Of a stretch of DNA of 64,000 bases, positions 42,358-52,056 are shown one piece after another. Origin of the DNA: Moesziomyces globuligerus (lineage: Eukaryota; Basidiomycota; Ustilaginomycetes; Ustilaginales; Ustilaginaceae); contig JARVLF010000006.1 in NCBI GenBank assembly GCA_030849465.1, positions 930,001-994,000 of the forward strand. The letters run 5' to 3'. The notes under the pieces are model-generated. The model had not been told where the DNA came from. It saw nothing but the letters and a program-made list of their open reading frames with translations, and did not search any database. The position numbers and the translations under genes were made by a program. Position 1 is the first letter of the stretch. Every line of letters begins with the position of its first letter.

Positions 42358-43902
42358 ATGCCGTTCCACTATCTGCGGCAGCAACGGGAGGCGGAGACGC
42401 GGCTTCGAGCGCGGACGGGGGGAGAGGATGCGGGGGTTTCGATGCGACGAGCGGTTCGGGTCGTACTGGTCGGCATGGTGCTTGTGCCACTGGCGCTGTA
42501 TCTACCCTGGATCCATTCTAGCTTTGGACCGTCTGGGATGCCGGACTTTTGGGTGCGTGCTGGTGGTACGAGGCCGTTGTGTTCGACCGTGACGCATGCC
42601 GGGCAAGCGTTGCGGTACTGCGAAGACGTGGAAGCGATTCCGGGTACAGACTGGGCCTTGATCAGCTGCGACTCGAATCGGCGGCGATGGAATACAGTCA
42701 TGGGGCCACTACTCGATGCTGCACCGAGGGGACAGCTGTATGCGTACCAGTACCCGACGTCGGCGAATGCGACGAGGCGCCAAGCGGTCGAGGTCGAGTT
42801 GATCGGCTTCCCGCACGACCGAGAGTTTCATCCGCTCGGAGTATCGATGCTGGAAACCGAAGCGACGAGCGAGAGCAAGACGTTGTTCGTCGTCAACCAC
42901 GCCCGGGAGCGTAGTACGATCGAAGTTCTGCAACTCCACCCACACCGCGAGGGTTGGAGGGCGGAGTGGGTGCGGTCGATCGTGCATGTGCTTGCGACGC
43001 ATACGCCCAACTCGATCCACGCCCTCACGCAGACCACATTGGTGGTGACCAACGATCACCTCGTGGCTCGTCGACCCGGACCCGTATCTACGCACCTAGT
43101 GCCTCTACTCCACCACCTCGTCTTTGGTAGCTACGATCCCCAGGACTCGGGCATCTCTACCTGGCTTCTGACTCGACTCGCACACCTCGTCTCGCATCCA
43201 CGCATCAGTAGTCTAGGAGCGCAGATCGAAACCATCCTGGGTCTTCCCGGCGGATGGGTTAGCTATGTCGACTTTGACCCTGCGCAAGACGGAGTCGAGG
43301 GAGTGAGAGCCACGCTGCTTGCACGAGGCATTCCCTTTGCCAACGGTCTTACACTCTCCCCGGACGGCAAGACGCTGGCTGTAGCCTCGACGACCTATCC
43401 TGGAATCTGGTTCTACCGTCTCCATCCACCCCCGCTGCGAGGCGATACCAAGTTGCGTCTGCAGACCAAACTCCATCTCCCCTTCCGTGTCGATAACCTC
43501 GGTCTCTCGCACCCCACCGTCCACTCTGCAAGCACGGATGGTTGGGGTGGTAGACATCTGTTGGCGACGGGACATGCTGCGCCGTTGGAGCTGATGCGTA
43601 TGGCCAAAGACCCGAGCAAGCGTGCTCCGAGTTGGACAGTCGCCATTCGACCTTTCGCATCCCAGGACGCCGGCGTATGGGAGGATAGAGAGGCCCCTCT
43701 TCCAGCTCACCGCTTCATGCTCAGCCACAACCCGGCCTGGTCCATCCGAACCACGCTCCAATCCTCGGCCAAGAACAACTCCACCCCCGCCATCGCTTCG
43801 AGCGCAGCCGCCTCCTACCACGCCGACAACGAAAACACAGGCACCCTCATCGTCTCGGGCCTCTACGACTCGGTCCTCGCATGCACAAACGTCTCACCCT
43901 AA
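42358..43902 (+). CDS. Membrane-anchored paraoxonase/arylesterase-like beta-propeller protein
   Basis: A 514-residue protein with an N-terminal signal anchor (about residues 30-50, VRVVLVGMVLVPLALYLPW) followed by a lumenal or extracellular domain. Strings recall animal paraoxonases (PON), six-bladed calcium-dependent lactonases: LFVVNHARERSTIEVLQL (PON: LYVVNHPGFKSTVEIF), SIHALTQTTLVVTNDH (PON: VNDITAVG..FYATNDH), FANGLTLSPDGKTLAVAS (PON: SANGINISPDDKYIYVAD), and VDNLGLSHPTV (PON: VDNLSIDP). The PON calcium ligands in TNDH, ANGI and VDNL have counterparts here. The last part, GTLIVSGLYDSVLACTNV, matches the PON ending. The propeller also holds an insert before VSYVDFDP. The substrate is unknown; lactone hydrolysis is inference. 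The ATG is preceded by an in-frame GTG, not used. Confidence 0.77.
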   Translation: MPFHYLRQQREAETRLRARTGGEDAGVSMRRAVRVVLVGMVLVPLALYLPWIHSSFGPSGMPDFWVRAGGTRPLCSTVTHAGQALRYCEDVEAIPGTDWALISCDSNRRRWNTVMGPLLDAAPRGQLYAYQYPTSANATRRQAVEVELIGFPHDREFHPLGVSMLETEATSESKTLFVVNHARERSTIEVLQLHPHREGWRAEWVRSIVHVLATHTPNSIHALTQTTLVVTNDHLVARRPGPVSTHLVPLLHHLVFGSYDPQDSGISTWLLTRLAHLVSHPRISSLGAQIETILGLPGGWVSYVDFDPAQDGVEGVRATLLARGIPFANGLTLSPDGKTLAVASTTYPGIWFYRLHPPPLRGDTKLRLQTKLHLPFRVDNLGLSHPTVHSASTDGWGGRHLLATGHAAPLELMRMAKDPSKRAPSWTVAIRPFASQDAGVWEDREAPLPAHRFMLSHNPAWSIRTTLQSSAKNNSTPAIASSAAASYHADNENTGTLIVSGLYDSVLACTNVSP

Positions 43903-44248
43903 TCACCTCTCACAGCCCCACACACAGCGAGAAAGAGAGGGAGAGGACCATTACTACAGATTGACACGAGACATACGAGCAGACGAACAGAAAGGAGCGT
44001 TAGAAGGAAGAGTAAAAACAAAAGGCGGGTGCGTAGGCGCGAGAGCGCCAACACCATGGCGCGCTCATCGACACCCACGATGAATCGAAGGGGATTCCAA
44101 GACGAAAAGCATGCAGTGAGCGTAAGGGGTGAAGGAGGCGAGGAGGTGAAGCGGGGCAGGCGCACGCGGGACGACAAGATGCCAGCACCTTGTTCTCGCC
44201 TGGCGCCCCACGCGCCTACCTGGCTGCGCGCACCTGGGATCACAGCGT
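43903..44248. other. Convergent intergenic region
   Basis: It holds the 3' ends of the paraoxonase-like gene and the Cys-rich GPI protein gene. Nothing else is evident. Confidence 0.6.
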
Positions 44249-45238
44249 CTAGAGAGCGACGGCGGCAACGACGGCAGCGGCAGCCAGAGTGGCGAGCGCG
44301 GCGACGCCGGACCTCGCGACGGCGGCGGGTGCGCTGCTAGCGACGGCGGCAAAGCCGGTGGTGTTGGCGATCTTGTTGACCTGGACGACAAAGTCGTTTC
44401 CGCAGTCCTTCTTTGCCGCCTTGTAGATATCGCTCTGGGGCGCGAGGATCTCGGAGGTCCTGAGACCGATGGCGTAGGGGATCGAGGTTTCGAACTTGAT
44501 GTACGAGGCGAGGATGTGCTGCGTGCACTGGGAGCACAGGATCGACTTGGGGCTGAGCGACGAGATGAAGAGGAAGGCGGCGTTGGTGTTGGGCGTGGCG
44601 GTGGTCTCGGTCTCGTTGCTAAGCGCACCGACATTGTCGAGGCTAGAAGTGGACTGTCTCCTGACGAGTTCGTCGGCCTGCTCTTCATCGTCGTATTCCT
44701 CCTCGTCCTCGTCGTCGTCGTCGGCATCGAGGTCGCGACGGGTCTTGGTGGTGGCGACGCGCTGGGAGCTGGCGGCGGCCTTGGCGATGGTCTTGAGGCA
44801 GTAGTCGTTGTTGCTGTCCTTTGCGCAGATCGAGTTGACGAGCGGGGTGATCATGTAGAGGTTGTCGTACATGGCCTGTACCTGGGCGTTTTTGCTCTGG
44901 AGGTCGGTGTGGCAGGTTTGCCAGAACTGGTCGAGGCGCGTGCGGATGATGTTGGCGTCGCAGCCCGTGTCGGCGGAGCAGAGCTCGGCGAGCGTCGAGT
45001 CGAGCTGGGTGGAGGCGTCGGTGCGGTTGGACGAGTAGATGCGCGTCGCCTGCAGCAGCGGCTTTGTGCACGCGTCGAGCTGCGTGTCCGAGTTGAGCGT
45101 CGAGAGGAACGTCGCGCAGCCCGCCGAGACGTTGGTGGGGATGGCGGTGGTGTTGCTGGCCGTCTGGGCGGCTGCGGGTGCGATCGCGAGCAGCACCGCC
45201 GCAAGCGACGACGCAGCAGACAAGGCAAACGACTTCAT
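44249..45238 (-). CDS. Cys-rich GPI-anchored surface protein of unknown function
   Basis: A 329-residue secreted protein. Residues 1-25 form a signal peptide (LAAVLLAIAPAAAQ), and the C-terminus is a hydrophobic Ala/Val tail after small residues (ARSGVAALATLAAAAVVAAVAL), typical of a GPI signal. Two Cys-containing helical halves (about 40-150 and 220-300) are separated by a very acidic stretch, roughly residues 168-190. That stretch is flanked by RR dipeptides (TKTRRDL and ELVRRQS) which look like Kex2 sites. Half 1 includes CTKPLLQATRIYSS, ELCSADTGC and FWQTCHTDL. Half 2 includes ILCSQCTQHILASYIKFET. I recognise this as a widespread fungal family of uncharacterised GPI proteins (DUF7729-like), but the function is unknown. 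AG repeats lie upstream (45404-45419). Confidence 0.75.
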   Translation of the reverse strand: MKSFALSAASSLAAVLLAIAPAAAQTASNTTAIPTNVSAGCATFLSTLNSDTQLDACTKPLLQATRIYSSNRTDASTQLDSTLAELCSADTGCDANIIRTRLDQFWQTCHTDLQSKNAQVQAMYDNLYMITPLVNSICAKDSNNDYCLKTIAKAAASSQRVATTKTRRDLDADDDDEDEEEYDDEEQADELVRRQSTSSLDNVGALSNETETTATPNTNAAFLFISSLSPKSILCSQCTQHILASYIKFETSIPYAIGLRTSEILAPQSDIYKAAKKDCGNDFVVQVNKIANTTGFAAVASSAPAAVARSGVAALATLAAAAVVAAVAL

Positions 45239-46809
45239 GGTGGATCTGGATGCGAGTGTCGAGAGAAGGGACGTGTAGGAGGACGCGGATGCGGTGGAGT
45301 GCTTGGCCGGTTCAATGAGTGTATACAGAGTCCTCGTCGGTGTGGGGAAGAGCGGGGAAGCCGGAAAGGGGGAGATGAGTGGAGCGGGGCGATTCGGTCG
45401 GGAAGAGAGAGAGAGAGAGTGAGAGGTTGGTGATGATGGAGGAGAGAGCGAGTGGACGGAGTGAGCGCCTGATCGCGTCCGAGTAGCTTAGCCTGTCTGC
45501 GCTCTGGGGGTGTTGGGCTGAGGAATGGCGCTTGCTTGCCTACCCAAACCAAAAGGCACGAGATCGACCTCGCTCGCCGACGAGCCTTGGATCAAAGGGC
45601 GCGACCGTCCGGCACTCGAGCCGTCTCTCATCCTGCGCCGACATTGGAGCTCGGCGAGGCTCTTTGGAATTTTCCAAGCTGCCTGCTGCCTGCCGCCTTT
45701 GCCCCACTCTGCCAACACTGCGCTTGTGCCTTGGCCTCGCTCTTGAAGCCCCAGGTGTGTGTTTTGGATTTGCATCTCAGACGCGCCGCGCCGCGCCGTC
45801 CCTCTCACTCCCCCTACACTGAAGGGTCTTGTTGCCCTGTGAAGCCCTGTCGATCCCCTGCCTCGCCAGAGTCGAGAGCTGCATGCTCACTGTCGATCCT
45901 CGCCTCACGCCTGGCCGGCCCCCTGATTCCCGCTGCTCGACCCGAATGCCAACTCACTGCATGCTGCTGGCAAGGCCGAATTCCACATCCTCCGAGTCTC
46001 ACGCGACTTGCCTAGTGCAGCCAATCCCGAATTCGAATCCCTCTGCGACGCTCTGCAAGGCTGCAGTGCAGAGTTCCTTCGCTTCGCAAAGCTCGCCGCC
46101 CCCCACGACTGGTGCCAAGCCTGGCCCGCTGAGCCATCTGCACCCCGCCCGCGCTCGAGCTGCACTTTCCCCTTTGCCTTCGCTGCAAGCTGCTGCAAGC
46201 TGCTGCACACCACCCAGCGCATCCTTCTCGGCCGCTACAACAGCTTCTCATCGGGCAGACACCTTCTCATCGCGCCGATAGCTTTGTGCGGACCTCCGCT
46301 CGCTGTTTCAGCGAGGTCAGGCACTTGCCAAGGCACTGCACAGGCTGCGTAGGCTATCTAGACGGCTTGCAACATCAGACGGCTTGATACATGCGTAGTG
46401 CTGCCAAGACGACAGCTTGGACCGCTGTCGCATGGGTAGCAACGGGCGCTGTGCGTCGAGTATGGCACAGGGCGACCGTGTGCTCTATGCGAGCGCTTGT
46501 GAATGGTCGCTCTTTCGAGTGCCGGCGGTTGCAGCCGGCGCTCTCTGGACCTCGAGCACGAGAGCCTTGGCGCAGCGTCTGTCCATCTTTTTGCCGTGGC
46601 GTGTGCTAGTTCCGGCAAGGCGGAGCTCGCGTCCAGGTCGGGCGCATCGTCGCGGCCAAGTTCGAAGCGACGTGAGATTCCACGCCGAGTGGCGTGTTTC
46701 CGGAACCGTCGAGGGAGCCAGCAATTGCAGAGTGTGAGGCACAAGCGCTCAGCAAGCGCCGCAAGCAACTTGCTGTTCGCTAGCTATTGATCCACGCTGG
46801 AGGATCCAG
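45239..46809. other. Gene-free interval upstream of the GPI protein gene
   Basis: Both flanking genes are leftward: this is the promoter of the GPI protein gene and the 3' region of the Yippee gene. An (AG)8 run lies at 45404-45419. Short frames lack any signature. Confidence 0.55.
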
Positions 46810-47142
46810 CTAGTGCACATCGACGGTGAGCTCCTTCTCGAGGATGAACTTGCCCTCCTTGTACTTCTCGGCGGCGACGTACGCCTTGTCGTACTTCCAG
46901 CCGAGCGTCGTCTTGCACTTGCTGCAGCTGATGTCGCGCACCGTATGCAGGCCCGTCGTCATGTGGCGGTCCTCGGGTTCGCCCAGGCTGATGTTGGCCA
47001 CCGAGTCGAACAGATACGCGCGGCCGTGCTGGCCGTTGAACGCACGGCTCACCAGGCTCTCGATCGTCGTCAGATGCGTCTTGCACTCCTTGCAGCCAAA
47101 GATGCGCTGGCTGCACAGGTACTGCTTGTGTGTCATGCCCAT
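46810..47142 (-). CDS. Yippee-family zinc-binding protein
   Basis: A 110-residue protein made almost entirely of one Yippee domain, a beta-tent fold shared with cereblon and Mis18. The zinc motif is C-x2-C (residues 17 and 20, GCKEC), then 52 residues, then C-x2-C (73 and 76, CSKC), exactly the family spacing. Other hallmarks are GQHGRAYLFDSVAN (family: G..GRAYLFN.V.N), TGLHTVRDI, KTTLGWKYDKAY and KYKEGKFILEKE. It starts at the first ATG of the frame (47142); the longer open frame to 47424 has only a GTG and no family similarity. A TCGCAG string about 20 bases upstream suggests a leader intron acceptor. The precise role of fungal Yippee proteins is unclear; Moh1 of yeast is linked to stationary phase. 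Confidence 0.92.
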   Translation of the reverse strand: MGMTHKQYLCSQRIFGCKECKTHLTTIESLVSRAFNGQHGRAYLFDSVANISLGEPEDRHMTTGLHTVRDISCSKCKTTLGWKYDKAYVAAEKYKEGKFILEKELTVDVH

Positions 47143-48034
47143 CTTGTCGTGAGCAGCTGCCTGCGAGCCAAAGCGAGCAAAGCGAGCAAAGCGACGTTCA
47201 GAAGCGATCGAGATCGATGTGGCAGCTTTGGATCCCCCTCGTTGCACGTGAGGGCGGGCAGCGAGGGCGAGTAGATTGGCGGGCGTAGCAGCAGCGCCAC
47301 TCGAGCACTCAGGGCAGGATTCAGTCCTCGTCGGGCCAAGATGCTGCGTCGATGGGAAGCCCCGGCTTGGAGTATGTTGATAGCTACGTGTCGGGATGGA
47401 TGCGGTAGAGACAGCAAAGGCCACACGGATAAGGCAGTAAAACGGCGCAGCCGGGCGCCGCCGTGGCTGGCTCTGGCCACGGCGGTGGGAGCATGTGGAG
47501 CTCGCGGGCTGGCGGGCTGGCGCTCCGGCCCATCCGAACCTAACTCAGCAGCCCGCCTTCCCACACCAACGAGCCCCGGCTGTCTCTCTCTCTCTTTCGC
47601 CTCTAACTTGTAGCCAGCCGCTCTGCCGCTCATTTACACCACCGGATCTCCTGATATGCGCTGAGCATGTCCACGCCATGCGAACCTCAGGTGGGTCGAC
47701 TGTGCAGTCCTAGGCGGGTACAGTAACTTAGCTGCACGAAGCGGCGGCCGTATGCACTATCCCAAACTTGACTCAGGGTCCTGCTGCAGACACGGCCGCC
47801 CCGCCCAAGGGACATGCGCAGCTTAAAAGCAGGTCTTGCGCGGCAAAAAAAGTCGAACGCTCAGGCCAGGCGAAAGTGGAGACTTCAAGCCGGCCGAAAA
47901 TGGCAATGTATTGCGCTCGGCTTTCGGAAGGGAAAAATGGGCAGAGCTCCACTCAGCAACGCATCTCAAGAAGAGCTTGACCGCCAGCGCCTGCCATCCC
48001 ATCCCGTCTTAAGACACCGAAACACCCCCCAGCC
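47143..48034. other. Divergent promoter region, Yippee gene and TIM21
   Basis: The genes point away from each other. Next to the Yippee start is a short tandem repeat of GCGAGCAAA (47163-47194, about 3.5 units). No gene is seen. Confidence 0.6.
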
Positions 48035-49372
48035 ATGGCATCGACACAGCCGCTCACAGCACTGGCTCCGTCGCTTCGGCTGCTTGGAGTCGCGATCGCC
48101 GGCCCTGCTACGGCGTCGACGCGCGTCGCCTATGCTGCAACAACGCCGTCGTCCGGCCTGCGTGCCTTCCACAGCTCCTGCAGGAGGCGCGATGCAAAGG
48201 CCAAAGCCGGCTCCGAGGGCCTCAAAGCATCCAAGGCGGCCTTCGCGCAGCGTCAGATCCTCGACGAGCTTCGTGCCAACGCCAACGCTTCGTCGTCTTC
48301 CTCCTCGGCGCTATCGCAGGCGCCGCCTCGAATCCGCGTCAACGCGACGGCCGAAGCAGCGCTCGATGCTGCCTCGGGTTCCCGCGGCGGCGGCATCCCG
48401 CTCGGCATGGCGGGTCTCTCGGTCGGAGGTGGCGGTCTCAGCTCGCAGCCGACGCTGATCGATCGAGCCACGGGTCAGGGCAAGCCGTGGTCGAAGCTCA
48501 AGACGGGCCAAAAGGTGGCACGTGCTACGGTGCAGTCGTCGCGCACCGTGCTCATCCTCGGCGGCGGCGCGCTCACCTTTGTGCTCGTCTATGCGCTGAG
48601 CAGCGAGCTCTTCGCCAAGAACAGTCCGACGGTCATCTACGCCGACGCCTGCAAGCGCGTGCAGACGAGCGCGGCGATCGCCGACCACCTCTTGACGCCG
48701 TACCGCTTCCGCACCTCGCCCAGCGCCGACGGCTCGAGCGACTTTTCGCCGCTCAATCCGCCCTCGGTCAAGGATCGCAGGCGCTCGCGCTCGGTGCCCT
48801 CGGTGAGCTTCACCGACGAGCGCACGGGCGACGAACGCATGCTGCTGCGCTTCTGGATCGCCGCGCGCGACAAGACCGAGGCGTGGTCGTGGTGGGACTC
48901 GGCTCGCTACGAGGTCGTCGAGGCCGCAAAGTGGCTCGGCCGCAAGCTCACCGAAGGCGGCGAGTGGATCGGCGACCAGCTCGGCCTCGAGGCCGGGGCG
49001 GACGAACAGGGCGAGCGCGACCACGCTGCTCAGTCGAGTGCAGCGACAGCTTCGACGACGCAGGTCGAAGCGGCGAGATCGTCGGATAGCGTGCTGAGCC
49101 GCACATGGAGCTCCGCAATCGGAGGGCTAGGAAGCGCGGTGCGCAGCTCGACCGAGGCCATCACCTCGACGCTCGTCTCGCCCTCGTCGGTCAAGAGCCG
49201 CCGCACCGTCGAGCCGGGTACGTGGTCGTCCGGCGAGGTGCACGCCGAACTCGTCAAGGACAAAGACGGCACGCTCCAGTACCGCTCGCTCTTTGTCGAC
49301 ATTCCCAGCTCCCAGGCCGTCACGCGCCAGCGCGTCTGGATCATCCGCAAGCCCGGCGAGGTCCAGAGGTGA
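48035..49372 (+). CDS. TIM21: Mitochondrial TIM23-complex subunit Tim21
   Basis: A single-pass inner-membrane protein that couples the TIM23 presequence translocase to TOM and respiratory complexes. The 445-residue product starts with a basic Ser/Ala-rich presequence (to about residue 55; FHSSCRRRDAK is a likely cleavage region). A loose matrix segment of about 100 residues follows. The conserved block begins KLKTGQKVARATVQSSRT, leading into the membrane helix VLILGGGALTFVLVYALSSE. The intermembrane-space domain then starts FAKNSPTVIYADACKRVQ and ends with YRSLFVDIPSSQAVTRQRVW. Yeast Tim21 is about 240 residues; here the family domain is interrupted by Ser/Arg-rich and Ala/Ser-rich insertions (about 225-260 and 325-390). 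The start is the first ATG and gives a proper presequence. Confidence 0.85.
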   Translation: MASTQPLTALAPSLRLLGVAIAGPATASTRVAYAATTPSSGLRAFHSSCRRRDAKAKAGSEGLKASKAAFAQRQILDELRANANASSSSSSALSQAPPRIRVNATAEAALDAASGSRGGGIPLGMAGLSVGGGGLSSQPTLIDRATGQGKPWSKLKTGQKVARATVQSSRTVLILGGGALTFVLVYALSSELFAKNSPTVIYADACKRVQTSAAIADHLLTPYRFRTSPSADGSSDFSPLNPPSVKDRRRSRSVPSVSFTDERTGDERMLLRFWIAARDKTEAWSWWDSARYEVVEAAKWLGRKLTEGGEWIGDQLGLEAGADEQGERDHAAQSSAATASTTQVEAARSSDSVLSRTWSSAIGGLGSAVRSSTEAITSTLVSPSSVKSRRTVEPGTWSSGEVHAELVKDKDGTLQYRSLFVDIPSSQAVTRQRVWIIRKPGEVQR

Positions 49373-50933
49373 TGCTTACCTACCATAGTCGCATGTACAA
49401 GCAACCAAAGTGGAGATCGCTACTCCAACATCATCGTCGCTGCGTCTGGGTTCGTCCTCGTGTGCATGTCGATCGGCTCGAGTGGGTGAGCATGGTGAGT
49501 TATCTCACCTCGGCGTCTTGCGTAGGCTTGCAGCTACGGCGAGTTGCAACAAAGCTTAGCGTGCAGCAACCAGGAAGAAGACAAAAAAAAAAAAAAAATG
49601 GAGACGAAAAAGACGGCGTTGAAAGATGCGTCGTTGCAGCTCGGTTCGGCACGAAGCTGTTCCTCGGTAGGTGGACGAAGGAGGCGATCCAACGCAGTCG
49701 CATCGACTCGCCTAAATTTTCCATTCGAGGCGGTAACGCTTTGCGCAGAATCGGTAGCAGCAATGGGGGGACCGAGTCCACTCGGTTGTGAAGGCGGTCC
49801 GACTTGGCTCGACAGCTCGGTGTTGGATTTGGGTGTTGGCTCTTGCCGAGTTTACGGTCTGATGAGTTGACATGTCACGCCGCGATCCCGTTGCAGAGAG
49901 GAGCAGTTGCGCTGGCAGAAGTAGGAAAAAAAGGGTGGAATTTCACGCCTGTCGGCTGCACGTCAGGCGCGTTGAAATGCGCATGCATCACGCAGCCATG
50001 CATTCCTCACCCCCTGCTTGATCGTCATCCCACTCCTCAACCGCCCCCCTCCCCGCCTTTGCCCTCCCCACACACCAGATCCCCAGCCGCTTGTATCACT
50101 GGGCATGCTGCACTCCACGGCGTCTTTCGACATGCAGCTCGTTCATGCCACACTTTGGGTGACCCTACGACGCGACCTGCACGCCAACGCCTTGCCAGTC
50201 CTCAGACGTACGTGCTGTATCGCGATGCAGCACAAGTGAGCAGTGAACCACCGGCAGCAGAGCGAGGAGGAATGGCGCGCATCGCATGCCACGCCCAAAA
50301 GCACAGATCTCGTCGCACAGCGCCGAGGATTGCGCCCAAGCCCCCCCCTTTTGTCCCCCGCGCTCGTGCCCCTCCCTGACCACGCTGTAGAGATCTTTTC
50401 TAGACTGCCGTAGCGAAGAGGTACTGCCGCCGCTAGCGTGGATGCCGCCGACATGGCCCCAATGCCGCATCTCACACCGCCGCCGTTGCCGCACCCGCAC
50501 CCGCTGCCGTGTTCGTGTTGGACGATGCCGTGTGCCGTCGACCGCGCGTGTGTGGCGTGTCGATCAGGCACCCCATGATCGTCCTCACGCGTCTCCTACC
50601 GAGCAGGCCAGAATTGCATCCCGCTTTCGCCGTCTGTCTCGTTCCAAGCCAACAACGGCAGGCGCATGAGGCTGACCCTTCTACGCCTCCCGCAAGCTTG
50701 GTTCGGTCGGTTCTTTGATCCCTCCCCCCGCCCAGGCCGTATCGACCTTCACGTCCACCACCCTCTTTCTCCCCCTCCTCTCTGTCCTCAATCTTTCCCC
50801 TTTGCCTGCCTTTCCCTCTCCCCCCGCTCGTTCGTATTCGGTCCTTTCGACACGCTCTCTTGTTCCGGTCGCCCATTCCAGTATCCAAACCTTATCGTCT
50901 CCGCGCCAACCGTTCGACTCGACACTTCCAAAC
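49373..50933. other. Gene-free interval upstream of the RlpA-like gene
   Basis: Tandem genes flank 1.5 kb. It includes an A16 run (49583-49598) and a long pyrimidine-rich leader before the RlpA-like ATG (about 50720-50900). No gene is recognised. Confidence 0.55.
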
Positions 50934-51629
50934 ATGGTGCGCGCTACACTTCTGCGAGCCGTCATGGCGACGTTTGCGTTGGTCGCTCTGGGTGCGTCTG
51001 CATCCAGCACTACACCCAACGACACTGCGGTGCCTATGGTTCCCGACGTGGATGACGATGGACAGCCTCTGCAGTTTATCAACTCGGTGATTGGGGATGA
51101 CGACGATGACGACTACACGCCCGAGCAGCTCGAGGCGCGTGCGGTGCTACGCCGATCCAAGCACCACCACAAGCACTCGAAGCACAAGTCGAACGCGGCC
51201 TCGCGCAAGCTCTTTACGCTCGGACCTGCGGCGTCGGACGAGGTGTGGTCGCCCAACGTGCAGATCACCTGGTACGCGGCCAACGATCTCAAGAATCCGC
51301 AGTGCGGCAACGGCGGCGGCAACTGGCAGCCCGTCAACTCGTGCCACATCGGCGCCGTCGTCAAGGGCTGGGGCGACGGTCCGCAGTGCGGCGAGTTTGT
51401 CAAGCTCTGCAACAGGCACGCCGACAACCACTGCGTCACGGTGCGCGTCATCGACAAGTGCGCAGGCTGCGGCGAAAACCACGTCGACCTCACAAAGTCG
51501 GCCTTCAAGAAGCTCAGCCCCTCGGGCACCCTTACCGAAGGCCGCATCAAAGGCCTCAAGATGTACAGGACCAAAACTCCCAACCCCTGGGACCTCGCCC
51601 TCTTTGGCCCAAAGCTCCTCCAGTCGTAA
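50934..51629 (+). CDS. Secreted RlpA-like double-psi beta-barrel (expansin/barwin-like) protein
   Basis: A 231-residue extracellular protein. A signal peptide occupies about residues 1-23 (LLRAVMATFALVALGASA). An acidic propeptide-like region follows (about 25-70, with DDDDDDY), then RRSKHHHKHSKHKSN, a His/Lys-rich stretch with possible Kex2-type sites. The double-psi barrel spans about 100-220: VQITWYAAND, CGEFVKLCNRHADNHCVTVR, then VIDKCAGCGENHVDLTKSAF. The conserved Asp of VIDKC and the HVDLT motif are the family hallmarks; six or more cysteines could form disulfides. Family members in fungi include loosenin- and cerato-platanin-like wall proteins and candidate plant-interaction proteins; no catalytic activity is implied. 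Starts are possible at 50934 or at the internal MATF; both give a signal peptide. Confidence 0.88.
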   Translation: MVRATLLRAVMATFALVALGASASSTTPNDTAVPMVPDVDDDGQPLQFINSVIGDDDDDDYTPEQLEARAVLRRSKHHHKHSKHKSNAASRKLFTLGPAASDEVWSPNVQITWYAANDLKNPQCGNGGGNWQPVNSCHIGAVVKGWGDGPQCGEFVKLCNRHADNHCVTVRVIDKCAGCGENHVDLTKSAFKKLSPSGTLTEGRIKGLKMYRTKTPNPWDLALFGPKLLQS

Positions 51630-52056
51630 ACCATCCCCGAGTCGCCAGTCGGACTGCAGACGTCCAGCGTCTCGATTCGTCCCTCCTTTCGTCCCATCCA
51701 TCATCGTTTCCACACATTAGTCTCCTTAATCCTGTCCCTCCCTCGTCGCGTTCCGCGTCTAGCTTTGCCTCCGAAGCTTACCCAGCGTAGAGGTGGGAGG
51801 AGGCGCTGGATGTTCTCCTCCGCACAACACCTGCTACCGCTCGGCTCCTTCTCGTTTTCGTTGCTTCTTTTGTCTCCCTTCTTTTTTTGCTTGCGCTCGC
51901 CATCTTGCAGCGCAGGCTCGCGCGCAAATGGCACAACTTTGGAACCGCTCTGCGCGCGCGTGCGTGGGGACTGGCTGCCTTAGGTATGCCGGATTGAGGG
52001 AAAGAAGCATGCTTTTCGTGCCGAGCGATACAAATACAAGAGATGGAATGCCGGAG
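51630..52056. other. Convergent intergenic region, RlpA-like gene and BET1
   Basis: It contains two 3' ends. A T/C-rich stretch lies at about 51840-51910. No gene is seen. Confidence 0.6.

Noticed and set aside
46028..46045. AATTCGAATCCC, resembling a tRNA B box
   Set aside because: The flanking bases cannot form a T-stem, acceptor stem or A box at the right distances.
47143..47424. N-terminal extension of the Yippee protein by 94 residues
   Set aside because: It begins at GTG, has no ATG, and has no similarity to Yippee proteins, which begin near the ATG at 47142.
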